Below are positions 24,101-36,189 of a DNA stretch of 64,000 bases, one piece after another. Every line of letters begins with the position of its first letter. The stretch's first letter is position 1. The notes under the pieces are model-generated. The model was not told where the DNA came from and made no database searches. It saw only the letters and a program-made list of their open reading frames with translations. Source of the DNA: Plecoglossus altivelis (taxonomy: Eukaryota; Chordata; Actinopteri; Osmeriformes; Plecoglossidae); NCBI GenBank assembly GCA_036571765.1, contig BROE01000015.1, forward strand, positions 2,980,441 to 3,044,440, in the 5' to 3' direction. The position numbers and the translations under genes were made by a program.

Positions 24101-25925
24101 GGTGTGTCAGGGAAAAGACAAGGCGCGGTAGAAAGCGGCCTCTTGATCAGATATCAGTCTTACACGGAATTCATTTCCAAAACCACCGTTTGAAATGAAG
24201 GCCTTCAATCAGTCAATATGGCACCTTTAGTTATTGAGCAATATGCCATCTGCTGTGCAAAGCACTTGTTTTAATAGACGGTATACTCAGTACGCTATTA
24301 CCTTGCCTTATTCATGCCCCTAGGATTTTACGAGAGACTGAAAGTAACGAATCGGTGCCAAACCACTATAACATTGCACCTCTGCATCGAAAAATAGACG
24401 TCATTTGGCCGGAATGTTGTACTTGGTACGCCAATGCCTGTCGGCTAGATGTCTTAGTAAGCGTTTGTAATTTGGTCAAAATCCCCAAAGATTACGAGGA
24501 GAGCGAGACAAACGTAAACTAAAGAGCGTCAAGTTCCTCTCCAGATGAGGCAGAAGCAGACTGCAGTATCGCACGATGAAGGGGACCACGGGACCAGTCT
24601 AGACGCGCCGGCTCATCGCCAAGGAGGTAGCGTCTGCCGGACGTGACGTTGATCAACACCTCGTTTCCATTTGCTTTGAAGCGTCTAAACGATGGGCTGA
24701 ACGAGGGGGCAGGAATCTAATCGGCTGAGCGGTAGACGTTCCTGACTCCGTCCCTCCAAAGGTCGCCTGAGGTCGTTGAACCTGGTTCGGCGTCGCTCAG
24801 GTGTTTTTGAGAGACCCCACCCCCCACCCCCGCTAGGATCCCCGGACCACCTCAAATCCTCACATGCCGTTCCAGATGTAGTCATCTGTGGGAGATGTTG
24901 AACGTCTTCATGAATCTTTCCACAAAACAAAAAAATATATAACTTCGTCTTTAAACTTCCATCTGTGTGAATTGACATAAAGCACAGGCATTCCCACTGC
25001 CTTTGTCAACACACAAAGACACACCCACTCTCTCCCTCATCAGCTTGAGTGACCTGACAAACAATGGCAGGCAGAAAGGGGGAAATAGTACTCATGTATG
25101 TCCCATACAGAACGGGAGGTTATAAAACATGTATTGGACTGATTGTAGCTACATCTTTCACGTGGCCCGGGCAGGACTGGTCTTGCTTGCTGGGTTGGTG
25201 TGGCTGGCCAGCTGTCTTGGTCTGGTCTGACTGGCTGGATGGCTGTCTTGGGCTGGGCTGGGCTGGGCTAGGCTAGGCTGGGCCGGGCTGGCTGACAGTC
25301 CAGGTCTTATCAGTCACACTGACTATGGTGACTATGTAAATCTCCCCACTACCTCTTACTATTGTGGCATTTACAGACCAAATACAGCATTTCATGCCAA
25401 AAAAAAGTCCAAATAGGTTGAGTTTGAATCCCAACGCTGTATCAGCGAGACTGCCCTTGTCATGAGGGCTGTCTAACCAGGTCCCAAAGAGGCAGTGAAA
25501 TCAAAGCTCGCCAGCTCTTCACACATCCCTATTTTGATGTAACTTCCCCCTCCCTACCCCCTCTCTCCTACGACTCTCTGCTGCCTCCGAATACCACTGT
25601 AACTCAGGTTGACACCGATCGACCAGGAGAGGAGAGGAGACTGGCTTAGAGGAGGGCGAGACAGGAGGAGCATAACTCTCCCTGTCTTCCGAGAACCTTC
25701 TGGAGAGGCCTGGTGAACCCCCCCCCCTCCTCCCCCACCAGCACCCCCTCCCCCTCCCCTGGCTGTACTTACCACTCTCTTTTCCCTGAAGTCGATGCCC
25801 ACTGTGGTGATGAACTTGGGGTTGAATTTGTTGTCGGTGTACCGGTACAGGAAGGTGGTCTTCCCCACTCCTGAGTCCCCCAAAGCCAGGAGCTTGATCA
25901 GGTAATCATAGTCCCCATCAGTCAT
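21190..25925 (-). CDS. rab27b: Small GTPase Rab27B
   Basis: Five coding exons join in frame: 25925-25773, 23483-23395, 22531-22428, 22087-21964 and 21376-21190 (TAG). They give 657 nt, or 218 residues, the length of human RAB27B. All GTPase motifs are present: P-loop GDSGVGKT (16-23), switch I TTVGIDF (40-46), WDTAGQE (74-80, catalytic Gln79), NKAD (134-137) and ETSA (162-165). The C-terminus is CAC, a double-geranylgeranylation signal. Rab27B rather than Rab27A is indicated by the opening [16 protein letters not shown], by [17 protein letters not shown], and by the MFDLTSQQS and [13 protein letters not shown] segments. It docks secretory granules, lysosome-related organelles and exosome-producing multivesicular bodies at the plasma membrane through Slp, Slac2 and Munc13-4 effectors. 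The ATG exon has 19 nt of leader after an acceptor ending at 25945, so noncoding 5' exons lie further right. The intron of 2.3 kb after exon 1 holds a GGCTG-type repeat. Confidence 0.98.
22548..22665 (-). mobile_element. tRNA-derived SINE-like segment
   Basis: On the minus strand an A-box-like TGGTAGCTACAGCACGG (22648-22632) is followed about 56 nt later by a B-box-like GTTCGATTCCC (22592-22582), the internal promoter layout of a tRNA gene. The spacing is slightly long and the acceptor stem does not pair convincingly, so a decayed SINE is likelier than a working tRNA. It lies in a rab27b intron, directly beside exon 3. Confidence 0.4.
25185..25290. repeat. GGCTG/GGCTA pentanucleotide-like repeat
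   Basis: Degenerate tandem GGCTG units, clearest at 25248-25290, in the first coding intron of rab27b. Confidence 0.8.
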
Positions 25926-26106
25926 AGTGCTGACTGCGCTGAACCTGTCAAAACACAAACACACAACACCCGTGTCACTGCGGTCCAGAGCCACCGCACC
26001 AAAAGCGCCACCTCAGTTTCAAAACGACGACATAGTAGATAAAGCATGTTCATTGGCCAGCTGTTTGGCGCAGACATGTCCACATGTCCCCCCGGTCCAC
26101 AGGGGT

Positions 26107-26138
26107 GGGGGGGGGGGGTCTCTGCCCCCCCCCCCCCC
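26107..26138. repeat. Poly-G/poly-C inverted pair
   Basis: A G12 run (26107-26118) and a C14 run (26125-26138), split by a few bases, can pair as a hairpin. They lie 160-215 bp upstream of the rab27b initiator exon. Confidence 0.8.
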
Positions 26139-27805
26139 ACCCCCCGACTAAACCAAACGTTGGTCGAGAGGATAGAGCGAATCTGTCACTTTTACGATTG
26201 CGGCAGACTGGACCGCTCTTGCTTGTTTGGGTCCCTTGAATGATGATGGCGGAGGGCAGAAGGGTCGTGGAGGCCTTCTGGGAAAGGACTGGCGAACACT
26301 GCATGTATGGAAAGCGTGTGTGTGAGTGTGTGTGTGTGAGTGTGTATGAGTGTGTGAGAGTGTCCCTGTGCTGTGTGGGTCCTGTGTGCGCTCACTAAGC
26401 AGAGGCAGCACATGATGTCTACTTTGGCTCCACGTGAGCGATCAGGAGGTTCGCTGGAGATCTGGGAGAGCTCCGTCAGGGTGCCCGGGCCACCTTCTCC
26501 TTGCAAACTCCCCGCCTAACCCCCCCCCCCCGACAAAAAAGTAACCTAATGGAATACCAGTGATCATCACCGGGTAGAGAGAGACGGAAACAGTCGAGAG
26601 AAGGGGGGGGGGGGGTGGTATCGGCTCGTCCTCACCGTGCTTGTTCTGGCCCTTGTTTGTTTGCCTCCAAGCCAAATGTGTTATATTTAGACAAGGAGAT
26701 CATGCGACTCCAATTCACTCAGTTGAGTAGCTGAGCGAGGCTTGCAGGGCAGGCGGCTTCAGAGATGGAACACCAACCCTCCTTATTACACAGCATCCCT
26801 CCCCCCAAGCCATTGTGTAAATGGTTCTTAACAGGCCCTGAGGGAGGGGTCAACCCTATTGATCTGCTGTCATTGGTCGGGAGTCAGGAAGGCCCGAGGA
26901 TGTGATTAGACCGTCATGAGCTGCGGACCTTGCTGCCGCTTCGGGGGGACGGGACGTCGTTGACAGCGAGGGGGGGGGGGGTCAGGTGACTCCAGATATG
27001 GCAGACATATCTCCCCTCCCATGTCTGCGTGGGAGAAATCGCGTTCAAGCTGTTTCGTACCGGTTTCATGTACATTTCTGACTGAACCTCTGATGTCCAG
27101 CCAACCAAAGCAGTTCAGCTCGTGGCTATTTTTCCCCATTTATTTGCCATTTCTGCTCCCGAAAAAAAAAGCTCAGCTTCGGGGGGGGTGACAAGAGTCC
27201 TACCGACTTAGCCGTACTTCAGAGGGGGAAAAACAGCAAAAAAGCTGTTATATAACGGCAAATCTTGTAATGATAAAATACTCAACTAGATTAAACATTA
27301 AAGCTCATGAAAGACGCATGACTTTGAACGAAAGGAGGCGCACGGGAGAGGAGTCGAGAGGGAGAGGAGGGGGGGAAACGGAGGGGAGGGGGAGGGGGAG
27401 GGAAAGGAGAGAAACAGTATTCCACCCAGGCGTCCGAGTGTTTCGATGAGATTAAAGAGAGAAACACCACGTTGTTGCGTGACGCGCCATGCTGCGTTCG
27501 GACGCCATACTGCCTCTGGATTTCGCTTCTGATATCCGATGCCAAAAGAAGCAGCGTTTTCTACTGCGGGGAGCTGATAAGAAACCGTGAACCAATGAAA
27601 CGAAGCGAAGTCCCCGTGGCCTGAGCGAGTGCACCATGGGAGGAGATCTCGATAACGTGCGGCGGAGAGAGAAACCGTCAGGTGGGCTACCAGAAGGTTC
27701 TAGAACAGCAATGTCTACCCCCCCCCCTCCCTCACTACAGCCACAGCACTCCCAGGTCTCCACAGACAGCCTATCAACATGACCTTGTTTCCACTAAACT
27801 CTTAC

Positions 27806-27870
27806 CGTGCCAGCGCGCGCACACTCTCAAGTCACCTGAGAAGTGATCCACAGGTTAGCCATCAGAACCA
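27806..27870 (-). other. rab27b: Candidate noncoding 5' exon of rab27b
   Basis: A minus-strand donor (GCACG then GTAAGAG) ends a possible exon at 27806 in a GC-alternating context 1.9 kb upstream of the coding initiator exon. A second donor-like site (AAACG then GTAAGAC) lies near 31313. The choice between them is unresolved. Confidence 0.3.
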
Positions 27871-28809
27871 TGGCAGAACTGCAGGGGTAGGGGGTGGATG
27901 TCCCGCTGAATGGTACTGACTATCAGGGGTGGGGGGGGGTTGCGAACGTATGCGTTTACTGTGGTCACATTTCCAGAGCCTCGCGCTCTTGCGTCACCGC
28001 AAGAAGCTCCTGGAATGTGTTTGGGGTAGGGCTTTTTCTTCCGGTCCTTTCCGCGTGGAGTTCTGGATGATCTCCATGTGCTCACGTTGGTTTCCTCCAC
28101 AAAATAACCAGCCAATGAAATCAAAAGGAAAGCAGAGTGGATCACCCCTCCTGGCCAGGATTTAGGGGGTGAGCTTTCGGCCTTTGCTCGCCTTGACGTG
28201 GCGAGCAAACACGTGGAGGATCACGCCTGGTTGCCTTGGCAGGACAGATAAAGGATGGGTGCATTCTGGGAGTGTACGTTTCTACGGTTGACGCTCCCTG
28301 CATGCAATTAATTGTCAGCGATTCCTATTTGCACCATATCTGGTTCACACTGACAAACAACAAATGTTTCTTCTTGTCAACGTGCAAACTGACATTTCGC
28401 AAGCTTTTCGGTAGACTTGATAATCAGCATCGATAACAGAACTTTCTGGGAGATAAAAAATGGTTTTACATTCTTCTCTATAGCCCTTTTTTCCCCACCT
28501 CCTATCCCCCTTTAAGAATGTGGACTTTAATGGCACTAATGAATATTGACCACTGACCAGTCGCAATCAAATCAGTTAAGCCCCTTCAGAAGGTACAATT
28601 GAATTATTTTAATTACAAGCAACAACCTTTAGGACAACCGGAGAAAAGTACCCTTTAAAGGCCATCTCCGCATCAGGTGGTTTGGTCTGGAAGCCTGAGC
28701 AAACACCGTAGGGCGGCTTGGGGACGTGGAGAAAAGCACGGACGGGTTGAACCACTTGGCTTTCAGCGAGGCGGCTTGGCTCCCTGTGTGGCTCGGTAGC
28801 CCACGGGGC

Positions 28810-29080
28810 CTCTCTCTCTCTGTGTCTCTCTCTCTCTCTCTCTCTGTGTCTCTCTATCTATCTCTCTCCGCAGGGGTGGGGCTAACATCTGTAGCTGGAG
28901 CCGCCCTGGCCCGCCACAAAGGTTAGCAGAGCCGTTAGCTGCCCTGGGAGGTCTCCACGACTCGCGCCCGGTGGGGAGAGAGGGGAGGATGGGAAAGGAC
29001 CTCGCAAGAGAGAGAGAGAGAGAGAGAAAGAGACAGAGAGAGAGAGACAGAGAGAGAGAGACAGAGAGACAGAGAGAGCA
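28810..29080. repeat. CT tract followed by complementary GA tract
   Basis: A CT-rich tract at 28810-28869 and a GA/GACA-rich tract at 29006-29080 lie about 140 bp apart in opposite orientation, so they form an inverted repeat pair. Confidence 0.85.
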
Positions 29081-30300
29081 GAGGTGCTACCGCGGTCGTA
29101 CTTCGGTGTATTATTCAGGGTAAGTACGAATTAGCACCAAATTGCCCAACTGCATCGAACGAAAAGGAACAGGTTTGCTCCTGCCCAGCCCTTCCCCTAC
29201 GAAATATGCAGCTGTTTTTTTAAACGCAGGTCATTACTCTATTCTGTCCTATTCTCTTGATCAGATCACTGGCTAATGCGAAGCCCCTATTGACTTCAGG
29301 TCAATGCCATTCTGCTGAGCGGCTGTAGCTCAGTGCCGGAAACAAGAAGAGGAACTAAATGGATCTTTGACCCGACAAACCTGCTTTTGTTCACCGCATC
29401 ATTGTAAAACAGCTCCATCGATGAGGCCAGAGCACTACTGGGCGCGCAGGGAAAGGCGCGTATCGATCGGCGTGGACGTCGATCGGCGTGGACGACAAGC
29501 GTGGAATCGCGAGATCCATATTTTTATGCGTCAAAAGTTGTTGCGATAGTTGAAGTTTCGACTACGGCAGCTAGGCTGAGCAATGACCCCCCTGTCTGGC
29601 TGTGTAGACAGCTCACAGATAGGGAGGGGGGGGGAGGGCATGCAACGAACAACACCCCCCACCCCCCCAAACAAACTCCCATGCGATATAAAGCAAGTAC
29701 ACAAGGACATCTCACCCTCTGCTAAACAAGCTGCGCTTGACAAACAGGAGTGGAAGAACAGCCCCTGATAGACGGGGGTAGCTGTTCCTCTTAATTACCC
29801 CGCGTAACGACGCCATTTGCAAGTCAATGGTATTTTAATGAACAAGCTGCAGGTATTGGGACCAAGACAAACTGCGCTGGACACGAGAGGCTCGGTTGTG
29901 TGTGAAGGGTGCTGCTTTTAACATTGTTTGTCTTGTCTTAGGGCTGGGTGTGTGTGTGTGTGTGTGGGGGGGGTGGATCTGGATCCAAGCAGTAAAACTG
30001 GGTCAAAAAACACAGTTGCTCTCTGTCCTCCTCCTTGCGGAGAACCACAAGGAGCAGTGGCGAAGTGTTGTCTCCCCCCCCCCGCCGGTCACATGACACT
30101 GTCCATTAAAGACTGGGAGGAGGAGGAGGGGGGGGTTGAGCAGGGCGTTGGGTGCGATGGAGGACCTTCCAGATGTAGAACCGCGGTCACCGCGCAACCC
30201 CCCCCCCCCCCCCCCGTCTATCTGTCCCGTTTGTCGCCCGCAGGAAGCCAGATGCTTCGTTTTCCTCCCGCATCGCCAGTCGGCGAACGGAGAAACGTCC

Positions 30301-30918
30301 CCCCCCCCCCCCCCCCCCCTTTTTTTTAAGCAGAGGGTCAGTTGTCACTGCGAAAGTTTAGAGGGGAAAATACAAAAGCACTTTCTGGAGGCTCGACGCC
30401 GCGCCGGTGAGTTGCTCTTTGATTGTTGACATCGAGAGTGAGTTTCCGGCAAGGTAATAAGAATCTGGAGCACCCGTGCTGATTAAGCACAACTTCGACA
30501 AGCTCCATAAAGCACAAGGAAACGTCAGATGCATGACCAATAACCAAAGGTCATCTACACAGTTCAGATTCACTTCAAACCAAAGCCGAAATCTTCTCNN
30601 NNNNNNNNNNNNNNNNNNNNNNNNNNNNNNNNNNNNNCCCCCCCTTTTTTTTAAGCAGCGGGTCCAGTTGTCACTGCGAAAGTTTGAGGGGAAAATACAA
30701 AAGGCATCTGGAGGCTTCGACGCCGCGCCGGTGAGTTGCTCTTTGGATTGTTGACATGCGAGGTGAGTTTCCGGACCAAGGTAATAAATCTGGAGGCACC
30801 CGTGCTGATAAGCACAACTTTCAACAAGCTCCATAAAGCACAAGGAACGTCAGATGATGACCAATAACCAAAAGGGTCTCTAACACAGTTCAGATTCACT
30901 TCAAACCAAAGCCGAAAA
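30301..30918. repeat. Near-identical 280-300 bp blocks on both sides of an assembly gap
   Basis: The sequence at 30301-30596 recurs at 30638-30918, flanking N at 30599-30637. The copies differ mainly by one-base indels, the pattern of unpolished overlapping contig ends rather than of an old duplication. Confidence 0.9.
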
Positions 30919-31490
30919 CACACGTCCCTATACCATCTTCTCCCTTGTCCCCCATAACACGCTAAAACAACACAAAACTACCTGATGCTTTCAAGTATTG
31001 AGTAACAGCGTTGCATAACAGAGGGAAGTGGGACAGTTATCGACTTGCAGAGCAGGGTGTTATCGCATTCCTGGGACCGGTCTCCGCTTTCCATCTCGCG
31101 TTCACACCAGTTCCTCTTCACCCATGTCCGACGCTCATCTCTCTGCCTTAGCGACCTCGCTAAAAACAGGTTCCGCGAGTTCAACGGCAAAAAAAAAAAA
31201 AAAAACATCGGACGGTGACCGCTTATCACTCGAGGGTCACACCGTGCTAGGCAGCCAAACCAGGGGGGGAGGAGGGGGGGAGGGAGAGGGAGGAGGGCTG
31301 GAAGTCTTACCGTTTTTCAGTAGGTGTTCTTCCCTGAGCAAGAGTCCTTCAAACGCAACAGCTCACCCGCAGCCCAGCCAAGCCAACTAAACATCCAGCT
31401 CCAGTCCACAGACATTACAGGCCACACCTCTGGTCGGCTGCAGGCAAACCCACTAAGGTCACGCTGTCTACGGATGACGGTCTCTCCTCC

Positions 31491-32000
31491 TCCCTCTCTC
31501 TCCCTCTCTCTCTCCCCCTCTCTCTCTTCCTCTCTCTCTCTCTCTACCTCTCATTGTGTGTTGACTGACGAGGGTGTGGTCTACAGGGACAGGGAAGGGC
31601 TGAGTGGAGATTTATTTTGAATAAACAGACATTTGCACGCCGCCTCCCCCCCTCTCTCCCCCCCTCCCCCTCTCCTGCACGAGCACCCACGCACCGTTAT
31701 CAGTCATCTTTGAGGAAGGAGAGATACCACAGCCCGTCCCTGGGAACACAGCACAAATGCTTATTCAGGAAGTGGATTTTATGGGACCTGGGCAACTCTG
31801 ATACGTCTGAAGAAGAGGAAACACACAGCGCCTCTCTGTTCTCTCTCTTTCTTGGGGCTTTCCCTCCCTCCCTCTCTCTCTCTCTCCCTCTCTCTCCTCT
31901 CTCTTACCCTCCCTCCCTCCCTCCCTCCCTCTCTCTCTCTCTCTCCCTCTCTCTTACCCTCCCTCCCTCCCTCTCTCTCTCACCCTCCCTCTCTCTTAAT
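31491..32000. repeat. CT-rich polypyrimidine tracts
   Basis: CT/CCT tracts at about 31491-31550 and 31860-32000. Another lies at about 32600-32800. Serine/leucine- and arginine/glutamate-rich open frames over them are artefacts. Confidence 0.9.
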
Positions 32001-32348
32001 CCTTTAATCTCCACTATTCCTAACCTTAAGATATCATAAATACATGTTTTGGGGTATTTTCCAGTGTTTGCTATGTGTTTGCACAATGTCTACAGCAGCT
32101 TAGGTCTGAAACAACAGAACTTGTGTGCGAATCAGCCGTCTCTAATAAATAGCTGCGGTAAACAACATCTACAATTGGATGTTTATGACCCCTCACACTG
32201 CTTCCTGTCGATTAGATTGGCTCCAGTTGATTGGAGGGGCCGCCTCTCTAGCCTGGCACTCATTGGCCTGTCAGTTGGGTGTCTTGACCCGAGATCGGGA
32301 CACCGTGGCTGTTACTGCTGCTTGAGCTGCAACAGGGGGGGATGAGGT

Positions 32349-32350
<2 letters not shown>

Positions 32351-32389
<39 letters not shown>

Positions 32390-32395
32390 TGTGTG
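32351..32395. repeat. (TG)n microsatellite
   Basis: TG repeat with one interruption, followed by a G-run. Confidence 0.95.
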
Positions 32396-34789
32396 GGGGG
32401 GGGCATCATTTTCACAGACCACCGAGCATCAGCGCAGGCTGCATCCAGCTCCTCGTCCAACAGGCCGTCACATAAAACCACGCATGGACCCGCAGCGACC
32501 GAGCCAGCGACCGTCTCAAAAGGTTCTTATTCCTGCACCGTTCCTACCAACCCGTTCTCAAAGCCGTGGGACAACCTTGGTACCGTTCATACGCAATGTC
32601 TCCCTCACTTTCTCACTCTCTCCCTCCCCCTTTCCCTCTTTCTCTCCCTACCCTCCCTCTTTCCCTCTCTCCCTCTCTCTCTCTCCCTCCTCCTTCTTCC
32701 CCTCTCTCTCTCTCTCCCTCTATCCCTCTCCCTTCCCCTCCCTCTACCTTCCCTTCCCCTCCCCTCTCTCTCTCCCTCCCCTCTCCCTCCCCATTCCCAG
32801 TCCTCAGGCTCCGCTCCAGTGCCCTCCTTGGCATTGCTCTTTGCTGCTGTCACAGTGTGTCATGCCACGGGCTAACAAGACCCACGGTAATGACCTCAGA
32901 CGCCATTAAAACAGCCATTTAGAGGTGACAACCTTTACCTACTGTGCCAAGCCAGCCAGAGACGGGCACGCAGAACAAGCGCACTGCCTGCTTGGTATCG
33001 GGGGTGGGGTGGGGGGGGCTACCGTTTTATTCAACGCTCTACGTGTCCGTTAGCTGCTCTATAGCGGAATGACTACTCTAGCCCAACACAACTGGACAAA
33101 ACTAACGGCAGAAATAGACAGCCAACTGGTAAAAGTGCCCTGAGAAAAAGAATAGAATGTCCCTGTTTCCATCCCTTTCCACTTCTCGGCCACTTAAGAG
33201 GAAGGCTTGCGCGCCAAAAGAGACACAGACGTCGGCGAGTGTTTAATGAGGAGTCCAGCCTGTTTCGCCGCCGTGGCCTTTCGCTTGGCGAGAACCTGAA
33301 ATGCCACCGAGCCACGGGCAAGAATCCCAGCCGGGAACAGGGCAGATCCATCAGGCGCCGTCCCAAGGCCGCGCCTCCGACCGCGCCGCGGATCGATGAG
33401 CGCGACGAGGGTTGCGAAGGGGCGGGAGGATGCAGGGCTCCGGGGGGGGGTCCCTTGAGTCTGTGGTGGGAATGTCAGAAAGGAAAGGAGACTTGGTGTC
33501 TCAGGGTCGTCTTGGGGGGGGGGTGGTCTCGTCAATAAACACCCCCCAGCGCGGAAGCAATTCCCACAATTCCACCGTGTGCTCGAGAAAGATTGTTTGG
33601 TATATATACAGTGTTGTGTATGGTTGCCCACAGCGCACATCTGCGACAAGCCGTCCTGGTAGTGACGAGGGAGTAGGGAGAGGAATCCCTTCGTCCGGTC
33701 GCCACGGCGAGCGGAGGAACTTGTCGGGTCGGCCCGCAGACGAGCGAAGCGGAAGAAGACCTGCCCAAAGTCGCCGAGTGCACAAAACAGGATGGCGAGG
33801 AAGGCCGTGATAGTTCCTGTCTCACTGAGAGACCGCAGCACGTTGGACAGCCCCCCCCCCACGCCAAGACGGCCCCCTTATCCTGGCTGTGTGTCAAGTC
33901 AAACCAAATCTACACTGCCTCCTAAGCTAAGCAATAACGCCATTTGTCTTCGCAAACAGCGTCTGCAGTCGAGGACAACCTGAGGCATTCAGGAGAGGTG
34001 GAGAAAACTAAATGTGGAAGTCAGGCATCCTCAATTAAAGACCATCTCAGGCATGCCGGAGACGTCAGTTTGCCATAAAAACAAAGAAAAAAGAAAAAGA
34101 AAAGATTGCCATGGATGAACCATTAAACGCTGTTGGTGAGGGAAACAGCTGATTTGTTTACAGGCATTAGCGAAGAGGCACATGGCCACATGCATGCATT
34201 CCTGGGCAACAATAAGGATCACTGTTAAATGACTCTTAAAGTCGTTTATTCAATGTCTTGGTCCGAGACCATGACACCGGGTCATCGCAGCTGCAAAATC
34301 CTGCATGTGATTCGATTTTGTTTTTATATACTAAAAGTATGAGCTCACCTATCTGACCTTTTGTATTCGTTTCTTCGTTCGCAGGAGAATTTGCTCCACT
34401 GCTGGAGAGAGACAACTGAGAAAACTGCAGTAGAATGAAAAGGAAAGTGTCATGAATAAGATAGTGGATTATAGCTCAGAGAAAACATGATCAGTTTACA
34501 TTGAGCTGTCAAGCATTGGGGGGAACTTGTGTAGCGAAGTGGCCCGGGACATGAAATCTCCTCCTACAGAACCTTGGGAGTAAGTAGACTGGACCTTGAG
34601 CAGATGTAAAGGAAGACCATGTCATCGGTATTGTTCGTGTGATCCGCGTGAAAGATAAAGAGTCCCCGCTCTCCGAAGGGAAGCCGACTGAAAATGGAAG
34701 CGCTCGCAGAACATTCCCTGACCCGAAAACCCGCGGATGATGTGAGCATGGAGGGAGGGGGGCTGCTGGGGGGGAGGGGAGGGGGGGGC

Positions 34790-34803
34790 TGGGGTATAAA
34801 GGG
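34790..34803 (+). promoter_or_regulatory. TATA-like element
   Basis: GGTATAAAGGGGCC resembles a TATA box with GC-rich flank on the plus strand. No gene was found downstream, so it may be chance. Confidence 0.2.
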
Positions 34804-35429
34804 GCCATATCTCTCTAATTAAAAAATGCATGAGCCTTTGCCCGCAGCACACTGGGATCAGTTAACGTTGGCTTGTTTGCCGTTCGGAGCTGTAGGTTCC
34901 CATGGTTTCTGTGCTGCTGTGCAGAAGAGAGATTCCTCTTTGTTGACTTTCAGCTAGGATGCCTGTCCAGACCACCAGACCACAGGTCCTCATTCGATCA
35001 CCTTCCATGTATTGGGTCATCTTCTCCCCTCTTGACATCGGCGCTGAAGAATGCAGTTGGGCCACAAGAACACGCAGACCACAAGAACACGCAAACTCAT
35101 TGGGAGAATTAGTCCTCTTATTTACCTATTACGGGTGACAATGCCCATTGGCTAAAGTCAGCTGAGACCCAATCAAGGCTCGTCGGTGTGACCGGTGACA
35201 CCCCGATCGAGGCACGTCGGTGTGACCTGGGCACAGGCTGGAGCAAAGATGTGGGGTATTAGAAGCGCCAGCGTGTGTACGCCACCTCGTTCGTGCCTAA
35301 TGACATTCCTCCTCCAAACAGCAAACGCAGGCCTACAAATGGTAACACAGACTTTCAAAAGGAGGAGGAAAAGGCTTTCTTCTGGCTTCTATTGGGATCA
35401 AACAAGGGAAGAAAAAAGTCTATATACCA

Positions 35430-35615
35430 TACAAAGAGAGAGAGAGAGAGAGAGAGAGAGAAGGAAGAGAGAGAGAGAAGCGCGCGCGAGAGAGAGTGGG
35501 GGGAGGAAGGAGGGAGAGGGACAGAGTGGAGGGAAGGAGGAGAGAGAGTAGGGGGGAAGGAGGAGAGAGAGAGAGAAAGAGAAAGAGAGAGAAAGAGAGC
35601 GAGAGAGAGAGAGAA
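35430..35615. repeat. (GA)n microsatellite
   Basis: GA/GGA repeat with short interruptions. The adjacent Arg/Glu-rich and Ser/Leu-rich frames are repeat translations. Confidence 0.95.
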
Positions 35616-36158
35616 GGTTGTGGCAGAGGCAGCCTCGTGACCAGCTCCTTTCCCCTTTAAGGAAAGACATGTCCATGTACTCTCTCCTCCTCTCTCGCCT
35701 CAGTCACCAGGCAACTAGGCTTGTCTCTCTGCTGCGAGAGGTCGGGTGTGGTGCCTCGCGGAAAGCGGCTTCCTTGTGCAAAGTCTTCCACCGACACCGA
35801 GGCTCCCCACAGCCGGATCGGGTTTGGGATCGACGCTCCAGGTGGAACAAGGAGAAGTTGCTGACCGCGGAGGGATCCATCCGATCATTCCAATCTACGC
35901 TGTTAACGCACGCACATCGAAATATTCTGCTCCACTAAAGACCAGATTCCAAATGCCAGTCCTTTAAGGATTGAAAGATGCTGTTTACGGGCTAATGCCA
36001 GTAAATGGCAGTAGGTGTCTCTGGTGTTTGTACTCAATAAAATGAACAACATAAATCAGGGGGAAGAGGGTATTTTCCTCTGCCTTAGTGGCTTCTCTGG
36101 CTATTTAATAGCCCTGTGCATGTAAGCTTGACCAAGACAACTGATATCACTCTCTCAG

Positions 36159-36189
<31 letters not shown>

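Noticed and set aside
29318..29345. tRNA A-box-like GGCTGTAGCTCAGTG
   Set aside because: No B box or T-arm follows at tRNA distance on the same strand.
32342..32922. Ser/Leu/Pro-rich plus-strand frames
   Set aside because: CT- and TG-repeat translations without conservation signs.
33194..33862. 222-residue minus-strand frame
   Set aside because: GC-rich chance frame; no domain, no plausible exon boundaries.
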